The notes: a model not told the origin generated them from the sequence alone. A stretch of 50,483 nt of DNA from CAYFRC01 sp050946115 (GCA_050946115.1 JBMNUF010000014.1:1-50483), one strand, 5' to 3'; positions 1 through 8,315 are shown, numbered from the stretch's first letter. Made by a program: numbers and translations.

Positions 1-36
1 AGGGGGCAGAAGCTTCGAAAGACCACCGGAGGAGTC

Positions 37-85
37 CTGTATCAGACTAAGTGCAACTCCCTTCTGTTTCAGATTAAACGCAACT
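37..85. repeat. Two tandem imperfect 22-bp repeats, possible IS end
   Basis: Positions 37-58 and 64-85 carry the same 22-bp word with 18 of 22 bases identical (shared core CAGA-TAA--GCAACT), spaced 27 bp start to start. Short repeated transposase-binding words near an end are typical of IS21-like and some other insertion sequences, and this lies at the window edge with no gene between it and the next promoter. The element's body would lie to the left, outside the window. The family is not established. Confidence 0.35.
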
Positions 86-161
86 GCTGGCACCCTTAGT
101 AGTGGCGTTTACTTTGGAAATCTACACAGGAATAATTTGTCACGATCCCACAAAAAAACGC

Positions 162-190
162 TTGACACAATTATGGACATTTGGTATTAT
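162..190 (+). promoter_or_regulatory. Sigma-A promoter of the first sugar-importer operon
   Basis: TTGACA at 162-167 and TATTAT at 185-190 are separated by exactly 17 bp. Transcription would start near 197, a short distance before the first permease gene. There is no other gene upstream in the window, so this is the natural start of the operon that runs to 5226. Confidence 0.8.
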
Positions 191-255
191 GTTTTATATA
201 AATCGGGAGAAACCATCGGGAAATGCTTCCGATTGGGATGCGGAGGTGCGTTCAT

Positions 256-1230
256 TTGGCAAGGTCCATCAATGCCGCGAATCGGCAAAGCCTCGGAAAA
301 CGCGTTCGTGCGCACGCGATGTTTTATGTGCTGCTGCTGCCGGCGATTGCTTATATTATCCTGTTCTCCTACCTGCCCATGGGCGGGCTGATTTTGGCAT
401 TCAAGCAGTACCAGTTCAACAGGCCCAGCGCATTCGGCGATTATCCGATCCTGCGCTTCTTCGGGCAAATGGTCAACATGAAGTGGGTCGGGTTCAAGTG
501 GTTCGAGAATATCTTCACGAAGCCGGATTTTATCATCGCGTTTAAGAACACGCTGATCATCAGCTTCGGAAGGCTCCTGATCGAGTTCCCGTGTCCGATC
601 ATTCTGGCGCTGATGATGAACGAGATGAACGCAATCCGCCTGAAGCGCATGTATCAGACGCTGTACACGTTCCCGCACTTCCTGTCGTGGGTGCTCGTGG
701 CGAGTCTTTTGAACACGCTGTTCCTCTCCGACGGCACGGTCAACGCGATCATCACGTCCTTGGGTGGCGAGAAGGTTCGCTTTTTGACCGACCCGGGGCT
801 GTTCCGGCAGATGATTTTCGGAACGAGCATCTGGAAGGGCGTCGGCTGGGGTTCGATCATCTATCTGGCGACGATTTCCGGCATAGACCCCTCCCTGTAC
901 GAGGCCGCGACCGTAGACGGCGCGTCCCGCTGGCAGTGCTGCTGGGCGATCACGTGGCCTTCGCTGCGCCCGACGGTAGTTATTCTATTGATCATGCAGT
1001 GCGGCGCGATCCTCAACGCCGGGTTCGATCAGGTGTTCAATATGTACAACGATCTCACGCTGTCCGTGGCGGACATTTTGGATACGTTCATATACAGGTA
1101 TGCATTCCAGAAGGGGCAGAATTTCTCCCTGACGGTTGCGGCGGGTTTGTTTAAGTCTGTGACGAACTTTGTGCTGCTCCTCTCCGTGAACTTCATCGTG
1201 AAGCTCTGCGGCGAGGAAGGCCTGCTGTAG
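256..1230 (+). CDS. LplB/YtcP-type sugar ABC permease
   Basis: This is an inner-membrane subunit of a CUT1 carbohydrate importer of the LplB type, used by Firmicutes for complex oligosaccharides. About six membrane segments are visible, the first starting at FYVLLLPAIAYIILF. The YLPMGG motif is typical of the family, and the cytoplasmic EAA loop (YEAATVDGASRWQ) that docks the ATPase is intact. In-frame starts exist at 223 (ATG), 238 (ATG) and 256 (TTG). I prefer TTG 256 because GGAGG at 242-246 sits 9 bases upstream and the resulting N-terminus matches the usual family length. It is followed after 13 bases by the partner permease and then the binding protein. No ATPase gene is nearby. The function class is secure; the sugar is unknown. 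Confidence 0.9.
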   Translation: MARSINAANRQSLGKRVRAHAMFYVLLLPAIAYIILFSYLPMGGLILAFKQYQFNRPSAFGDYPILRFFGQMVNMKWVGFKWFENIFTKPDFIIAFKNTLIISFGRLLIEFPCPIILALMMNEMNAIRLKRMYQTLYTFPHFLSWVLVASLLNTLFLSDGTVNAIITSLGGEKVRFLTDPGLFRQMIFGTSIWKGVGWGSIIYLATISGIDPSLYEAATVDGASRWQCCWAITWPSLRPTVVILLIMQCGAILNAGFDQVFNMYNDLTLSVADILDTFIYRYAFQKGQNFSLTVAAGLFKSVTNFVLLLSVNFIVKLCGEEGLL

Positions 1231-1243
1231 GGAGGGAAGCGAC

Positions 1244-2140
1244 GTGAAGCTGAGGATAAAGCGCTCTCTGGGCTCGAAAATATGCATTACCGTCATATAT
1301 GTTGTGCTGACATTCCTTGCGCTACTGATGGTGTTCCCCTTCTACAACATGCTCCTGATATCGTTTGCCCGGTATGCGGATGTCAGCTCGGGGCAGCTGT
1401 ACCTTTGGCCCAAGGCGTTTGACTGGACGAACTACCAGATCATCTTCTCCGATTCGAAGATTACCAGGGCGTTCGGCGTCAGCCTGTTCAATACGGTCGT
1501 CGGCACGACGCTCGCCATGATCATCACCACGATGGCAGGCTACGCGTTTTCCAAAAAGTCGCTGCCCGGGCGCACATGGCTTTTGACGCTGTTCATCATC
1601 ACCATGTACTTCGGCGGCGGGTTGATCCCGTGGTATCTGATCCTGAAGGATCTCGGGTTTGTAGACAATATCTTCGTCATGACGGTGCCGGTATGCTTTT
1701 CCACGTACAACATGATCCTGATGAAGAACTACTTCAACACGCTCCCCGAGAGCCTCCCGGAATCCGCGCGCATCGACGGCGCGAACGAATTCCGCATCCT
1801 GATTCAGATCGTGATCCCGTGCGCCGCGCCCATCATCGCCACGATCAGCCTGTTCTATGCGGTGGGCTTCTGGAACGAGTGGTGGAACGCCATGCTGTTC
1901 ATCCAGCAGAAGATGCAGTATTACCCGCTGCAAATGCTGTTGAGAAAGATTGTCATCGAATCGACGCTCGACCTCGGCAACGAGATGGCGAACGAATTCA
2001 AGAACGCCAACATCAATGTGTACAAGGTCGGCATGCAAATGGCGTCCGTTACGGTTGCGACGATACCGATTTTGTGCGTGTATCCCTTCGTGCAGAAGTA
2101 TTTTGCCAAGGGCATCATGCTCGGCGCCATCAAGAGTTGA
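1244..2140 (+). CDS. LplC/YtcP-type sugar ABC permease
   Basis: This is the second permease of the importer and pairs with the preceding LplB-like subunit. It is 298 residues with six predicted membrane segments, the conserved MYFGGGLIPWYL stretch typical of this subfamily, and an EAA loop reading ESARIDGANEF. The start is GTG at 1244 with GGGAGG at 1231-1236. The C-terminus ends in FVQKYFAKGIMLGAIKS, a hallmark of YtcP/LplC proteins. It lies between the first permease and the solute-binding protein on one transcript. Established for the family: the two permeases form a heterodimer powered by a separate, often shared, ATPase. Substrate is not deducible. Confidence 0.92.
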   Translation: MKLRIKRSLGSKICITVIYVVLTFLALLMVFPFYNMLLISFARYADVSSGQLYLWPKAFDWTNYQIIFSDSKITRAFGVSLFNTVVGTTLAMIITTMAGYAFSKKSLPGRTWLLTLFIITMYFGGGLIPWYLILKDLGFVDNIFVMTVPVCFSTYNMILMKNYFNTLPESLPESARIDGANEFRILIQIVIPCAAPIIATISLFYAVGFWNEWWNAMLFIQQKMQYYPLQMLLRKIVIESTLDLGNEMANEFKNANINVYKVGMQMASVTVATIPILCVYPFVQKYFAKGIMLGAIKS

Positions 2141-2189
2141 TTTATGCCGCAAAAGCGGTATGAATAGTACAACACAAGGAGGTACCCCC

Positions 2190-3737
2190 ATGAAAAGACT
2201 CATGTCACTGCTTTTAACCGCCATGATTCTTGCACTGCTTCTGCCCGCTGCCGTTTTCGCAGAGGAGAGCGCGCATCTGGAGATTACGGTTGCGAACTGG
2301 GATATCGCAAACGGGTTCCCAGAGGACGGCTCCCGCGATGCGGTGCTGACCGAAGTCGAGAAGCGCTTCAACGTAACCTTTGTGCCGATGAACGTCGGCT
2401 GGGGCGACTACGGCGAGAAGTACAACAGCTGGGCCGCTGCCGGCACGATGCCCGACATCGCCGGCGCCTGCAGCTGGATCGGCAGCAGCACATACTATCA
2501 GTGGATAGAGGACGGCGTCGTCCGCGCGCTGCCCAATGTAGAGAACTACCCCGATGTGGCCAAGTACATGGATCTGCCCGAAGTTCTCGCGTATCAGGTC
2601 GAGGGCGAACACTACTTCTTCCCGCGCATGACCTATTACGACGCCTCCTATTGGTGCATGGACCGCGGCCTGTACATCCGCACCGACTGGCTGGAGAATC
2701 TCGGGCTCGAAATGCCCACGACCGGCGACGAGCTGCTCAAAACCATGCAGGCGTTCGCGGAGAACGACCCCGACGGCAACGGCGAGAAGGACACGATCGG
2801 CTTCGCGTACAACGCCGTGTTCCCGACCTCCCAGCAGATCGCCTGCTACGGCTACACCGACGGGCGCTGGGTAAAGAGCGGCGACAGGTGGGTACTCCCC
2901 GCGTTTGAAGAGAACACGATCCCGCTCATTGACATGCTGCGCACCGCATTCAGAAACGGCTGGATGGATCAGGACTTTGCCGCCCGCGCCACGAACGACT
3001 GCCAGGAGCTGTTCGCTTCCGGCCGCGTGGGCATCCTCGCCAAGCAGGTATCTCCGAAGCACGTCAATGACGTAAACAAACTGTGGGCGAGTCTGCAGCC
3101 CGAGAAGAGCTTCCTGGACTGCGTAGCCATCGTGCCGCTGGTCGGCGAGGACGCCACCTGCTTCCAGGAGATGGCGTACTGGTCCGAGACCTATATCGGC
3201 GGCCATGTCGACGACGAGAAGGCGGATCGCATCATGCAGATTATGGATTTCCTCTATTCCGACGAGGGCATGATGCTGACGACCTACGGCTTCGAGGGCA
3301 TCGACTATCAGCTAACTGACGACGGCGAGATCGAACTGCTGCTCCCGATGAAGGAGAACGGCATGCGCCAGACCATGGGCGAGAAGTACCCCAGCTGCGG
3401 CTGGCTTGCCTACCTCGCCGGCTGGAACGGCGACCTGCTCCAGTACGTCAGCCCGACGATCCCCGTGGAAATCCGCGAGATGTGCAAGGCCGAGTATGAG
3501 CGCCGCGTGGCCGAGTGGAAGAGCCCGAACCTCGATTGGGAGATCGCGGCACTGGACCTCGAAGCCAAGCGCGAGAACACCGCCAATTCCACCACGCAGT
3601 GGAGCATCATCATCGCCGACACAAGCGATACTCCCACCGAAGAACTCTACCGGCAGGCGCTTGCCGAGTGGAACGCGCAGGGCTATGCCGCGGCCTGTGA
3701 GGCCGTGACCGCCGCTGCCGCCGAGCGTGGCAAGTAA
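2190..3737 (+). CDS. Extracellular sugar-binding protein (LplA/YtcQ type)
   Basis: This is the substrate-binding subunit of the 256-2140 importer, 515 residues, in the size class of LplA/YtcQ proteins. A signal peptide covers about residues 1-25 with a likely signal-peptidase I site at VFA|EES. There is no lipobox cysteine, unusual for a Gram-positive binding protein. The mature protein has the cluster-1 fold pattern, including a calcium-loop-like DPDGNGEKDTIGF segment often seen in these proteins. The ATG at 2190 has an AGGAGG site 7-8 bases upstream; longer readings into the previous gene are not supported. A strong terminator follows at 3755. Ligand unknown, though the neighbouring beta-helix protein suggests an acidic or pectin-type oligosaccharide. 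Confidence 0.9.
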   Translation: MKRLMSLLLTAMILALLLPAAVFAEESAHLEITVANWDIANGFPEDGSRDAVLTEVEKRFNVTFVPMNVGWGDYGEKYNSWAAAGTMPDIAGACSWIGSSTYYQWIEDGVVRALPNVENYPDVAKYMDLPEVLAYQVEGEHYFFPRMTYYDASYWCMDRGLYIRTDWLENLGLEMPTTGDELLKTMQAFAENDPDGNGEKDTIGFAYNAVFPTSQQIACYGYTDGRWVKSGDRWVLPAFEENTIPLIDMLRTAFRNGWMDQDFAARATNDCQELFASGRVGILAKQVSPKHVNDVNKLWASLQPEKSFLDCVAIVPLVGEDATCFQEMAYWSETYIGGHVDDEKADRIMQIMDFLYSDEGMMLTTYGFEGIDYQLTDDGEIELLLPMKENGMRQTMGEKYPSCGWLAYLAGWNGDLLQYVSPTIPVEIREMCKAEYERRVAEWKSPNLDWEIAALDLEAKRENTANSTTQWSIIIADTSDTPTEELYRQALAEWNAQGYAAACEAVTAAAAERGK

Positions 3738-3754
3738 GTAACAGACCGACCAAG

Positions 3755-3785
3755 GCAGGGAAGGCGAACGCTTTCCCTGCTTTTT
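3755..3785 (+). terminator. Intra-operon Rho-independent terminator
   Basis: GCAGGGAA (3755-3762) pairs with TTCCCTGC (3773-3780), the stem extends inward through GGC/GCT, and five T follow. It sits between the binding protein and the next gene, whose start is only 14 bases beyond the T run, so it probably attenuates rather than ends the transcript. Confidence 0.85.
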
Positions 3786-3798
3786 ATGGGAGGAACAT

Positions 3799-5226
3799 AT
3801 GATTTACTATATCGATTCGCAAATGGGAAGCGACCTACATCCCGGCACCTCGCAGGATCGGCCGTGGGCGACGCTGTCTCGCGCCTCGTCGCACATGTAC
3901 GGCCCGGGCGATGCGATTTTGCTGAAAAAGGGCAGCGTATTCAAGGGGCAGCTTGCGCTCAAGGGCAGCGGAGCGGAGGGCAAGCCCTGCATCATCTCTT
4001 CCTACGGAAACGGCGAACGCCCCGCGATCGAGGCGAATGGCGCGTTCGAAGCCGCGCTCCTTTTGGAAAACAACGAATACTGGGAGGTAACAGGGCTCGA
4101 AATCAGCAATACGGGCAGCGCGCCTGCCGCAAAGCGCACGGGCATTCTCTGTAGGCTTTCCACGGACGGAATCAGGCGGCATATCGCGATTCGGGATAAC
4201 TACATACACGACGTGAACGGCTCCAACGTCAAGAAGGACGGCGACAGGGCAAACGGCATCGCCGTGCGCGCGGGCGACGAAGGCAGCACTTCGCGCTACG
4301 ACGACGTGCTGATAGAAGGCAACAGGCTCAAGCGGTGCGACCGCGTCGGCATATCGGTAAAGGGCATGTACGCGCGCGACAGGTGGAACCCCCTGCGCCG
4401 CGTGACGATTTCGCGGAACGTGCTGGAGGATATCGGGGGCGACGGCATCGTAAACATCGGCACGATACACTGCCTCGTCTCCCGCAACGTCATACGCGGC
4501 GGACGCATGCGCGACGACATGTACTGCGCCGGGATATGGCCGTGGAGCAGCGATTTTACGCGCATCGAGTACAATGAGGTATCGGGCTTCAAGGGCACGA
4601 GGGACGGACAGGGCTTTGACTGCGACTACAACTGCATCGGTACGATCCACTACGGCAACTACAGCCACGACAACGAGGGCGGCTACATGCTCGTATGCAC
4701 CGCCGATCAAAAAGTGCGCCTGCCAAAGGAGCTTGGGTGCGTATCGAGCCGCATAGACCGCAACCTTTCGGTAAACGATCTGTGCCGAACCTTCCATCTG
4801 GCGGGGCCGATCATCGGCACATCCATATCGGATAACTGCATCTACGTCGGGAAGGGCATAGACATTCCCTGCATCCTGGCGACCGGCGAAGCGGAACCCA
4901 TGGGCGGACCGCTCGATACCATGATATACAACAACGTGTTTGCGGCGCGCGGCATTTTGCGCTATGCGCGCTCGGTTCTGCGCAAGGAGGACGGCACGTT
5001 CGACTTCGTAGAAGATCCGAACATCGCAAACCTGGTTTTCGCGGGGAATGCCCACCTCGGAAACAATGTGGGCCATCCGAAAGAGTCCACGCCGCCCGTA
5101 CACGCCAAGGCGCGCCTCGAAGAAATTGAAGAGATTCTTCTCGACAAATTCGGCAAGGCGCGCAGCGGAATCGAAACGCTTTTCGATATCTGGAAGTATC
5201 TCGGCTATGAGCCGGATGCGTTGTGA
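3799..5226 (+). CDS. Right-handed parallel beta-helix protein, pectate-lyase-like, cytoplasmic
   Basis: The protein is 475 residues and begins with the YYIDSQMGSD...G(T)..RPWATL signature common in bacterial parallel beta-helix proteins. This is followed by repeated coils with N-rich turns (for example IAIRDNYIHDV, VLIEGNRLKRC, VTISRNVLED, TRIEYNEVSG). Such folds are used by pectate lyases, polysaccharide epimerases and GH28-like hydrolases; which one applies is not decidable by eye. There is no signal peptide, so it should act in the cytoplasm on imported oligosaccharide. GGGAGG at 3788-3793 supports the ATG. It follows the importer genes through a terminator that likely lowers its expression. 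Its stop codon abuts the stop codon of the convergent gene. Fold confidence is high, activity confidence low. Confidence 0.8.
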   Translation: MIYYIDSQMGSDLHPGTSQDRPWATLSRASSHMYGPGDAILLKKGSVFKGQLALKGSGAEGKPCIISSYGNGERPAIEANGAFEAALLLENNEYWEVTGLEISNTGSAPAAKRTGILCRLSTDGIRRHIAIRDNYIHDVNGSNVKKDGDRANGIAVRAGDEGSTSRYDDVLIEGNRLKRCDRVGISVKGMYARDRWNPLRRVTISRNVLEDIGGDGIVNIGTIHCLVSRNVIRGGRMRDDMYCAGIWPWSSDFTRIEYNEVSGFKGTRDGQGFDCDYNCIGTIHYGNYSHDNEGGYMLVCTADQKVRLPKELGCVSSRIDRNLSVNDLCRTFHLAGPIIGTSISDNCIYVGKGIDIPCILATGEAEPMGGPLDTMIYNNVFAARGILRYARSVLRKEDGTFDFVEDPNIANLVFAGNAHLGNNVGHPKESTPPVHAKARLEEIEEILLDKFGKARSGIETLFDIWKYLGYEPDAL

Positions 5227-6462
5227 TCAGGCTTCGATTCGGAAAATCTCCATCTGTCCGGGCGCAAGCCACACGCCGGCTTGCGCCTCCACATCGTCTA
5301 TTCTGTAGAAGGCGTCGCCGTGGAAGTCCTTCATGTCCTTTTCGTCGCTTCCGTTTTTGCGCACGTTGTAAATGTGCTTTACGTCCGGGCGTACCGCGAG
5401 CTTAAAAAGGTCGCTCTCAAACGGGCTGTTGTTGACGAGGACGACGTATTCCCGCCCTTCCGCATCCTCAAAAAGGCTGACGATGCCCGGTACGCGGTGC
5501 TCGGAGAAGACGCGGCGCAGGGTGGGATGTGTGTTCTCGGGGAAATACGGGTATTCGCCGTATGCCTTGACGATGTGATGGCACGATTTGAGCCTGAGGG
5601 ACATCATAAGCGAACCGTATTCGTCGCGGAAGTTGCGCTGCAGAAGGGACATCCAATCGTAGCAGATCGTCTTCTCCCGATACTGGTTGATCGGCGCGCC
5701 GCGGTAGTTGCGGAAGTTCATGCCGTAGAAGAAAAACCAGAGTATGCCCTTGCAGCCGGAGGCGACGGCGGTATTGAACTGCCAGCGCAGGTCGTCCTCC
5801 GTCGGTACGCGATAGCGGAAATGCCCCACGGACAGCAGAGTCGTCCACAGCGGGATGTTCGCCGCGGTCGTCGCCTTCATGAACTTGTTCAGGTTCAGAA
5901 AATAGCGATCCGTGCCCTCCTCCTCGGGGTTCAACTGGGTGTAGCAGTCGTAGGAGAAGAGCCGACAGTCGGAAGACGCGACAAATTCCTCCGCCCATTT
6001 GTCAAACGGCTTTCCGCCAAAGTATTGGTCTTCGATGCCGGGCCAGTATGGCAGGAAGTTCAGAAAGCCGAAGAGATTCGGAGCCTCCTCCTTTTGGATG
6101 CGCAGCGCGGTTTTGCAGTCCGCGAATTCTTTTTTGGATCGCGGCTCGTCGCCCACAAAAAAGCCGTAGGTGGCGGGGTGGTTCCCGAAATCCTCCAGCG
6201 ACCCGCGGAACTTTGCGCGGTACCCCTCAGGATCGTCCGATGCGCCGTCCCAAACGAGGCGCTCGTCGCGGATGATCAGCTTTAGGCCGTACTTCGTGCA
6301 TTCGTCGAGCATCAGGCGGAGCTTCCGAATGCTGTCCGGGCGAATGGGAAGTTGCGGGCTCATCGTCACCGTCATGCCGCAGTCCGCCCAGACCTTGACC
6401 TCGCCTACCTCCATGGTGTCGATCGAAGGATAGTTCCAGAAACCGATCGGAAACTGTTCCAT
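5227..6462 (-). CDS. Putative TIM-barrel glycoside hydrolase of unrecognised family
   Basis: This 411-residue protein without signal peptide looks like a clan-A-type (beta/alpha)8 barrel. It opens with FPIGFWNYP and WADCGMTVTMSPQ, and has a GFFVGDEPR segment after strand 4 where clan-A enzymes place the acid/base Glu. Further along, LLSVGHFRY and GILWFFFYGMNF resemble late barrel strands. A C-terminal part (VNNSPFESDLFKLAV...) looks like a small beta domain. I could not assign it to a numbered GH family; GH42-like or an unclassified family are possible. GGGAGGG lies ahead of the ATG. It is 16 bases downstream of the GIY-YIG gene on the same strand, and converges with the beta-helix gene with zero spacing. 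Confidence 0.55.
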   Translation of the reverse strand: MEQFPIGFWNYPSIDTMEVGEVKVWADCGMTVTMSPQLPIRPDSIRKLRLMLDECTKYGLKLIIRDERLVWDGASDDPEGYRAKFRGSLEDFGNHPATYGFFVGDEPRSKKEFADCKTALRIQKEEAPNLFGFLNFLPYWPGIEDQYFGGKPFDKWAEEFVASSDCRLFSYDCYTQLNPEEEGTDRYFLNLNKFMKATTAANIPLWTTLLSVGHFRYRVPTEDDLRWQFNTAVASGCKGILWFFFYGMNFRNYRGAPINQYREKTICYDWMSLLQRNFRDEYGSLMMSLRLKSCHHIVKAYGEYPYFPENTHPTLRRVFSEHRVPGIVSLFEDAEGREYVVLVNNSPFESDLFKLAVRPDVKHIYNVRKNGSDEKDMKDFHGDAFYRIDDVEAQAGVWLAPGQMEIFRIEA

Positions 6463-6478
6463 GTGATACCCTCCCGCA

Positions 6479-7600
6479 TTATTCTGTAGAATACCTTACC
6501 TTCAGCTCTTTGAGAGACGCACCATTTTCGTCACGCCATTGATCATTTCCGTTTGTGCTTGCCTGCGTAACGAAGCTCGATGCTTCGGATGGGCTTGAAA
6601 ACGTAATATCCTCCTGCAAAATTCCGTCACGAATGATGTGTCTATATCGAATCATGTCCTCTTTGGGCTTTGAGGGACAGGATGGCGTAGGCGCTAATGG
6701 CGTCAGCTTGCTACCGGCTTTAACGACAATTTTATTGCCTGGCATCCAATAGCCAAATGCATTCGCGTCTCTGTATCGGCAGAAAAGCTTTATTTCACTT
6801 AGGCGATTCGGCATAGCGCTCCATTCCGTCCTCCCATTCGCACTTCTTCCCAGTACAACGCTTGCCGCCGCAGACGGCGATCTAAATTCGAAGTCGGACG
6901 TAAACACATGGTTGCTTATTATACCGCATTCTTCGAGCTGAATACGTTGCTTATAGTATGCAGAGCGCTCCTTTTCAAATGCGTTTGATACGGAAACGCT
7001 TGTTTTCGATTCAGCACATACGGTAAAGCCTTTCGAACTGTAGTGGCCTTTCGCATAAACACCGTTCCTACTGGTGCAGAAGAGATATTCGCGCGGTTGG
7101 ATGATATTTCGCTTAAAAATATCGTATCCCAGCACAGCAAGCACCATACGGATATTATCAATGAATTCTTCAAGCATCGCTTTATCGCCTTGACTAACGT
7201 GGACGCTTGGCGGCGGCGTACTGAGCACGTTGTATCTATGAGCTTCATTCGCCATCGAATTTAAACGTCTGGAAAGGTAGTTGATAAAGGTCGTATTCAG
7301 GTCATGACCGCCAAAGGCTATCGCTGTACGCCAGTAAAACTGATTTTCAGTGATTAGCCCCATTAGTTCTGCCTTTAGGTTGTCCGCACAAGAAATGGAT
7401 AGTGCATCGCATCCATGATTATCCTCTGCCAACAGTATATAGACATATTCGCCATGAAGGCCGTTCAGTGAACAATTCTCAACCTCTTCGCGGGATATGC
7501 GGACGGCATACCCGCTCCAGCCGCCAACATCAATGGTACACGCCTCGTTCCCGTCTCCGTTCGGCAGAAATATTTCTACCTTCTTGCCATGCCTAACCAT
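6479..7600 (-). CDS. GIY-YIG-like protein with DUF4357 domains, nuclease motifs degenerate
   Basis: The 373-residue protein has the architecture of stand-alone GIY-YIG/DUF4357 proteins. The N-terminus reads KKVEIFLPNG, typical of the family, and residues about 50-160 follow the GIY-YIG domain (FINYLSRRLNSMANEA and the ending VLAVLGYDIF are recognisable). A DUF4357 unit follows at about 172-265 and a second partial unit to the end (SPSEASSFVTQAS). The catalytic positions are poor: the GIY strand reads EYVY, the YIG strand reads ALSIS, and the usual Arg after it is Lys. Cleavage activity is therefore doubtful. The ATG at 7600 has AAAGGA upstream; an ATG at 7618 is less supported. The gene is AT-richer than its neighbours and flanked by decayed sequence, suggesting transfer. 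Relatives often occur near restriction or defence genes. Confidence 0.7.
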   Translation of the reverse strand: MVRHGKKVEIFLPNGDGNEACTIDVGGWSGYAVRISREEVENCSLNGLHGEYVYILLAEDNHGCDALSISCADNLKAELMGLITENQFYWRTAIAFGGHDLNTTFINYLSRRLNSMANEAHRYNVLSTPPPSVHVSQGDKAMLEEFIDNIRMVLAVLGYDIFKRNIIQPREYLFCTSRNGVYAKGHYSSKGFTVCAESKTSVSVSNAFEKERSAYYKQRIQLEECGIISNHVFTSDFEFRSPSAAASVVLGRSANGRTEWSAMPNRLSEIKLFCRYRDANAFGYWMPGNKIVVKAGSKLTPLAPTPSCPSKPKEDMIRYRHIIRDGILQEDITFSSPSEASSFVTQASTNGNDQWRDENGASLKELKVRYSTE

Positions 7601-7686
7601 TTGCTTCCATCCTTTCATTCGCCCTATTTTGTAAGTCCATTTGTCGAAAGAAACGCAATAAAGGAATGTATAATCCTTTGGTGGCG

Positions 7687-7817
7687 TTACTCGATGTCCT
7701 TCTCGAGCATGTCATTTCCTCAATTAGCCAATTGATGCGCTTTTCGAGTATCTTCCTGTAGCCGAGGGATTCAATAATGCGAGAATTCGTGAGGGAGCTC
7801 TCCTTAATCCTGTCAGC
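7687..7817 (-). pseudogene. Possible 3' remnant of a gene upstream of the GIY-YIG protein
   Basis: On the minus strand an open stretch reads SRIIESLGYRKILEKR then INWLIEEM. One base over, the reading continues MLEKDIE and stops at 7687. This looks like the tail of a helical protein broken by a frameshift. Further upstream (about 7830-7860) another frame reads KGAFEIEHVF before stops. No family is assigned with confidence. The AT-rich composition matches the GIY-YIG gene, so both may come from one transferred unit. Confidence 0.3.
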
Positions 7818-8030
7818 TTATAGAAAAAACGTGCTCGATCTCGAAGGCGCCTTTTAGTAACAATTAACAGTCAGTCCTGCCCATCCTTTTGAAAAAGCCC
7901 ATTGTGCCTGCATGGCGTGTATGGCGACATAGCTATTATTGTTGAAAGCAAACGCACCTCAGAATCTTTATACAACCTGACTCCCGCGATAGCGTCGGAG
8001 ATGTTCACACATCCGTTAATTCACAGTTTA
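7818..8030. other. Gene-free AT-richer stretch
   Basis: Between the remnant and the minus-strand promoter no intact gene is supported. A minus-strand frame over roughly 7890-8010 (NISDAIAGVRLYKDSE...) stops without a proper start, and plus-strand frames lack ribosome sites. The stretch is best read as decayed sequence belonging to the transferred island. Confidence 0.4.
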
Positions 8031-8060
8031 ATTATACTACATCCGATACCCAACTTGCAA
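8031..8060 (-). promoter_or_regulatory. Candidate promoter facing the GIY-YIG island
   Basis: On the minus strand TTGCAA (8055-8060) and TATAAT (8031-8036) are 18 bp apart. It would transcribe through the decayed stretch toward the GIY-YIG gene and then the TIM-barrel gene. No better promoter is seen closer to 7600. Confidence 0.5.
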
Positions 8061-8239
8061 GCTTTGCATGATATTCTCTTATTCCACGCAAAAATACCTT
8101 TCGTCTGAGAATTTTCAGTGTTCTACTGCCCCGCCGCTGTGTTTTCAGTTTGTTCAGCCGAAACGACGCGACGAACGCCTACCCATGTTCAAAATGCTGC
8201 GTCACACAACTTTTTCTTGGGAATACCTCGCAAAAACTA

Positions 8240-8290
8240 TTGACCTTCATTAAGGAATGTGGTAACATGATACTATCCCAAGTGATTGGG
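8240..8290 (+). promoter_or_regulatory. Promoter and inverted repeat ahead of the second sugar importer
   Basis: TTGACC (8240-8245) and TAACAT (8263-8268) are 17 bp apart, with transcription expected near 8275. Immediately after, CCCAA (8277-8281) and TTGGG (8286-8290) form an inverted repeat with a 4-base loop, a possible operator or leader hairpin. Confidence 0.65.
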
Positions 8291-8315
8291 CGACAATAGA
8301 AAGGAGTTCTGTCTC

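Noticed and set aside
187..678. Long minus-strand frame opposite the first permease
   Set aside because: It is a shadow of a GC-rich coding region: the plus-strand protein has clear permease motifs, the minus frame has low-complexity Arg/Asp content and no ribosome site.
7902..8253. Two plus-strand frames of 61-68 codons
   Set aside because: No ribosome site, no domain, and they lie in AT-richer decayed sequence across the minus-strand promoter.
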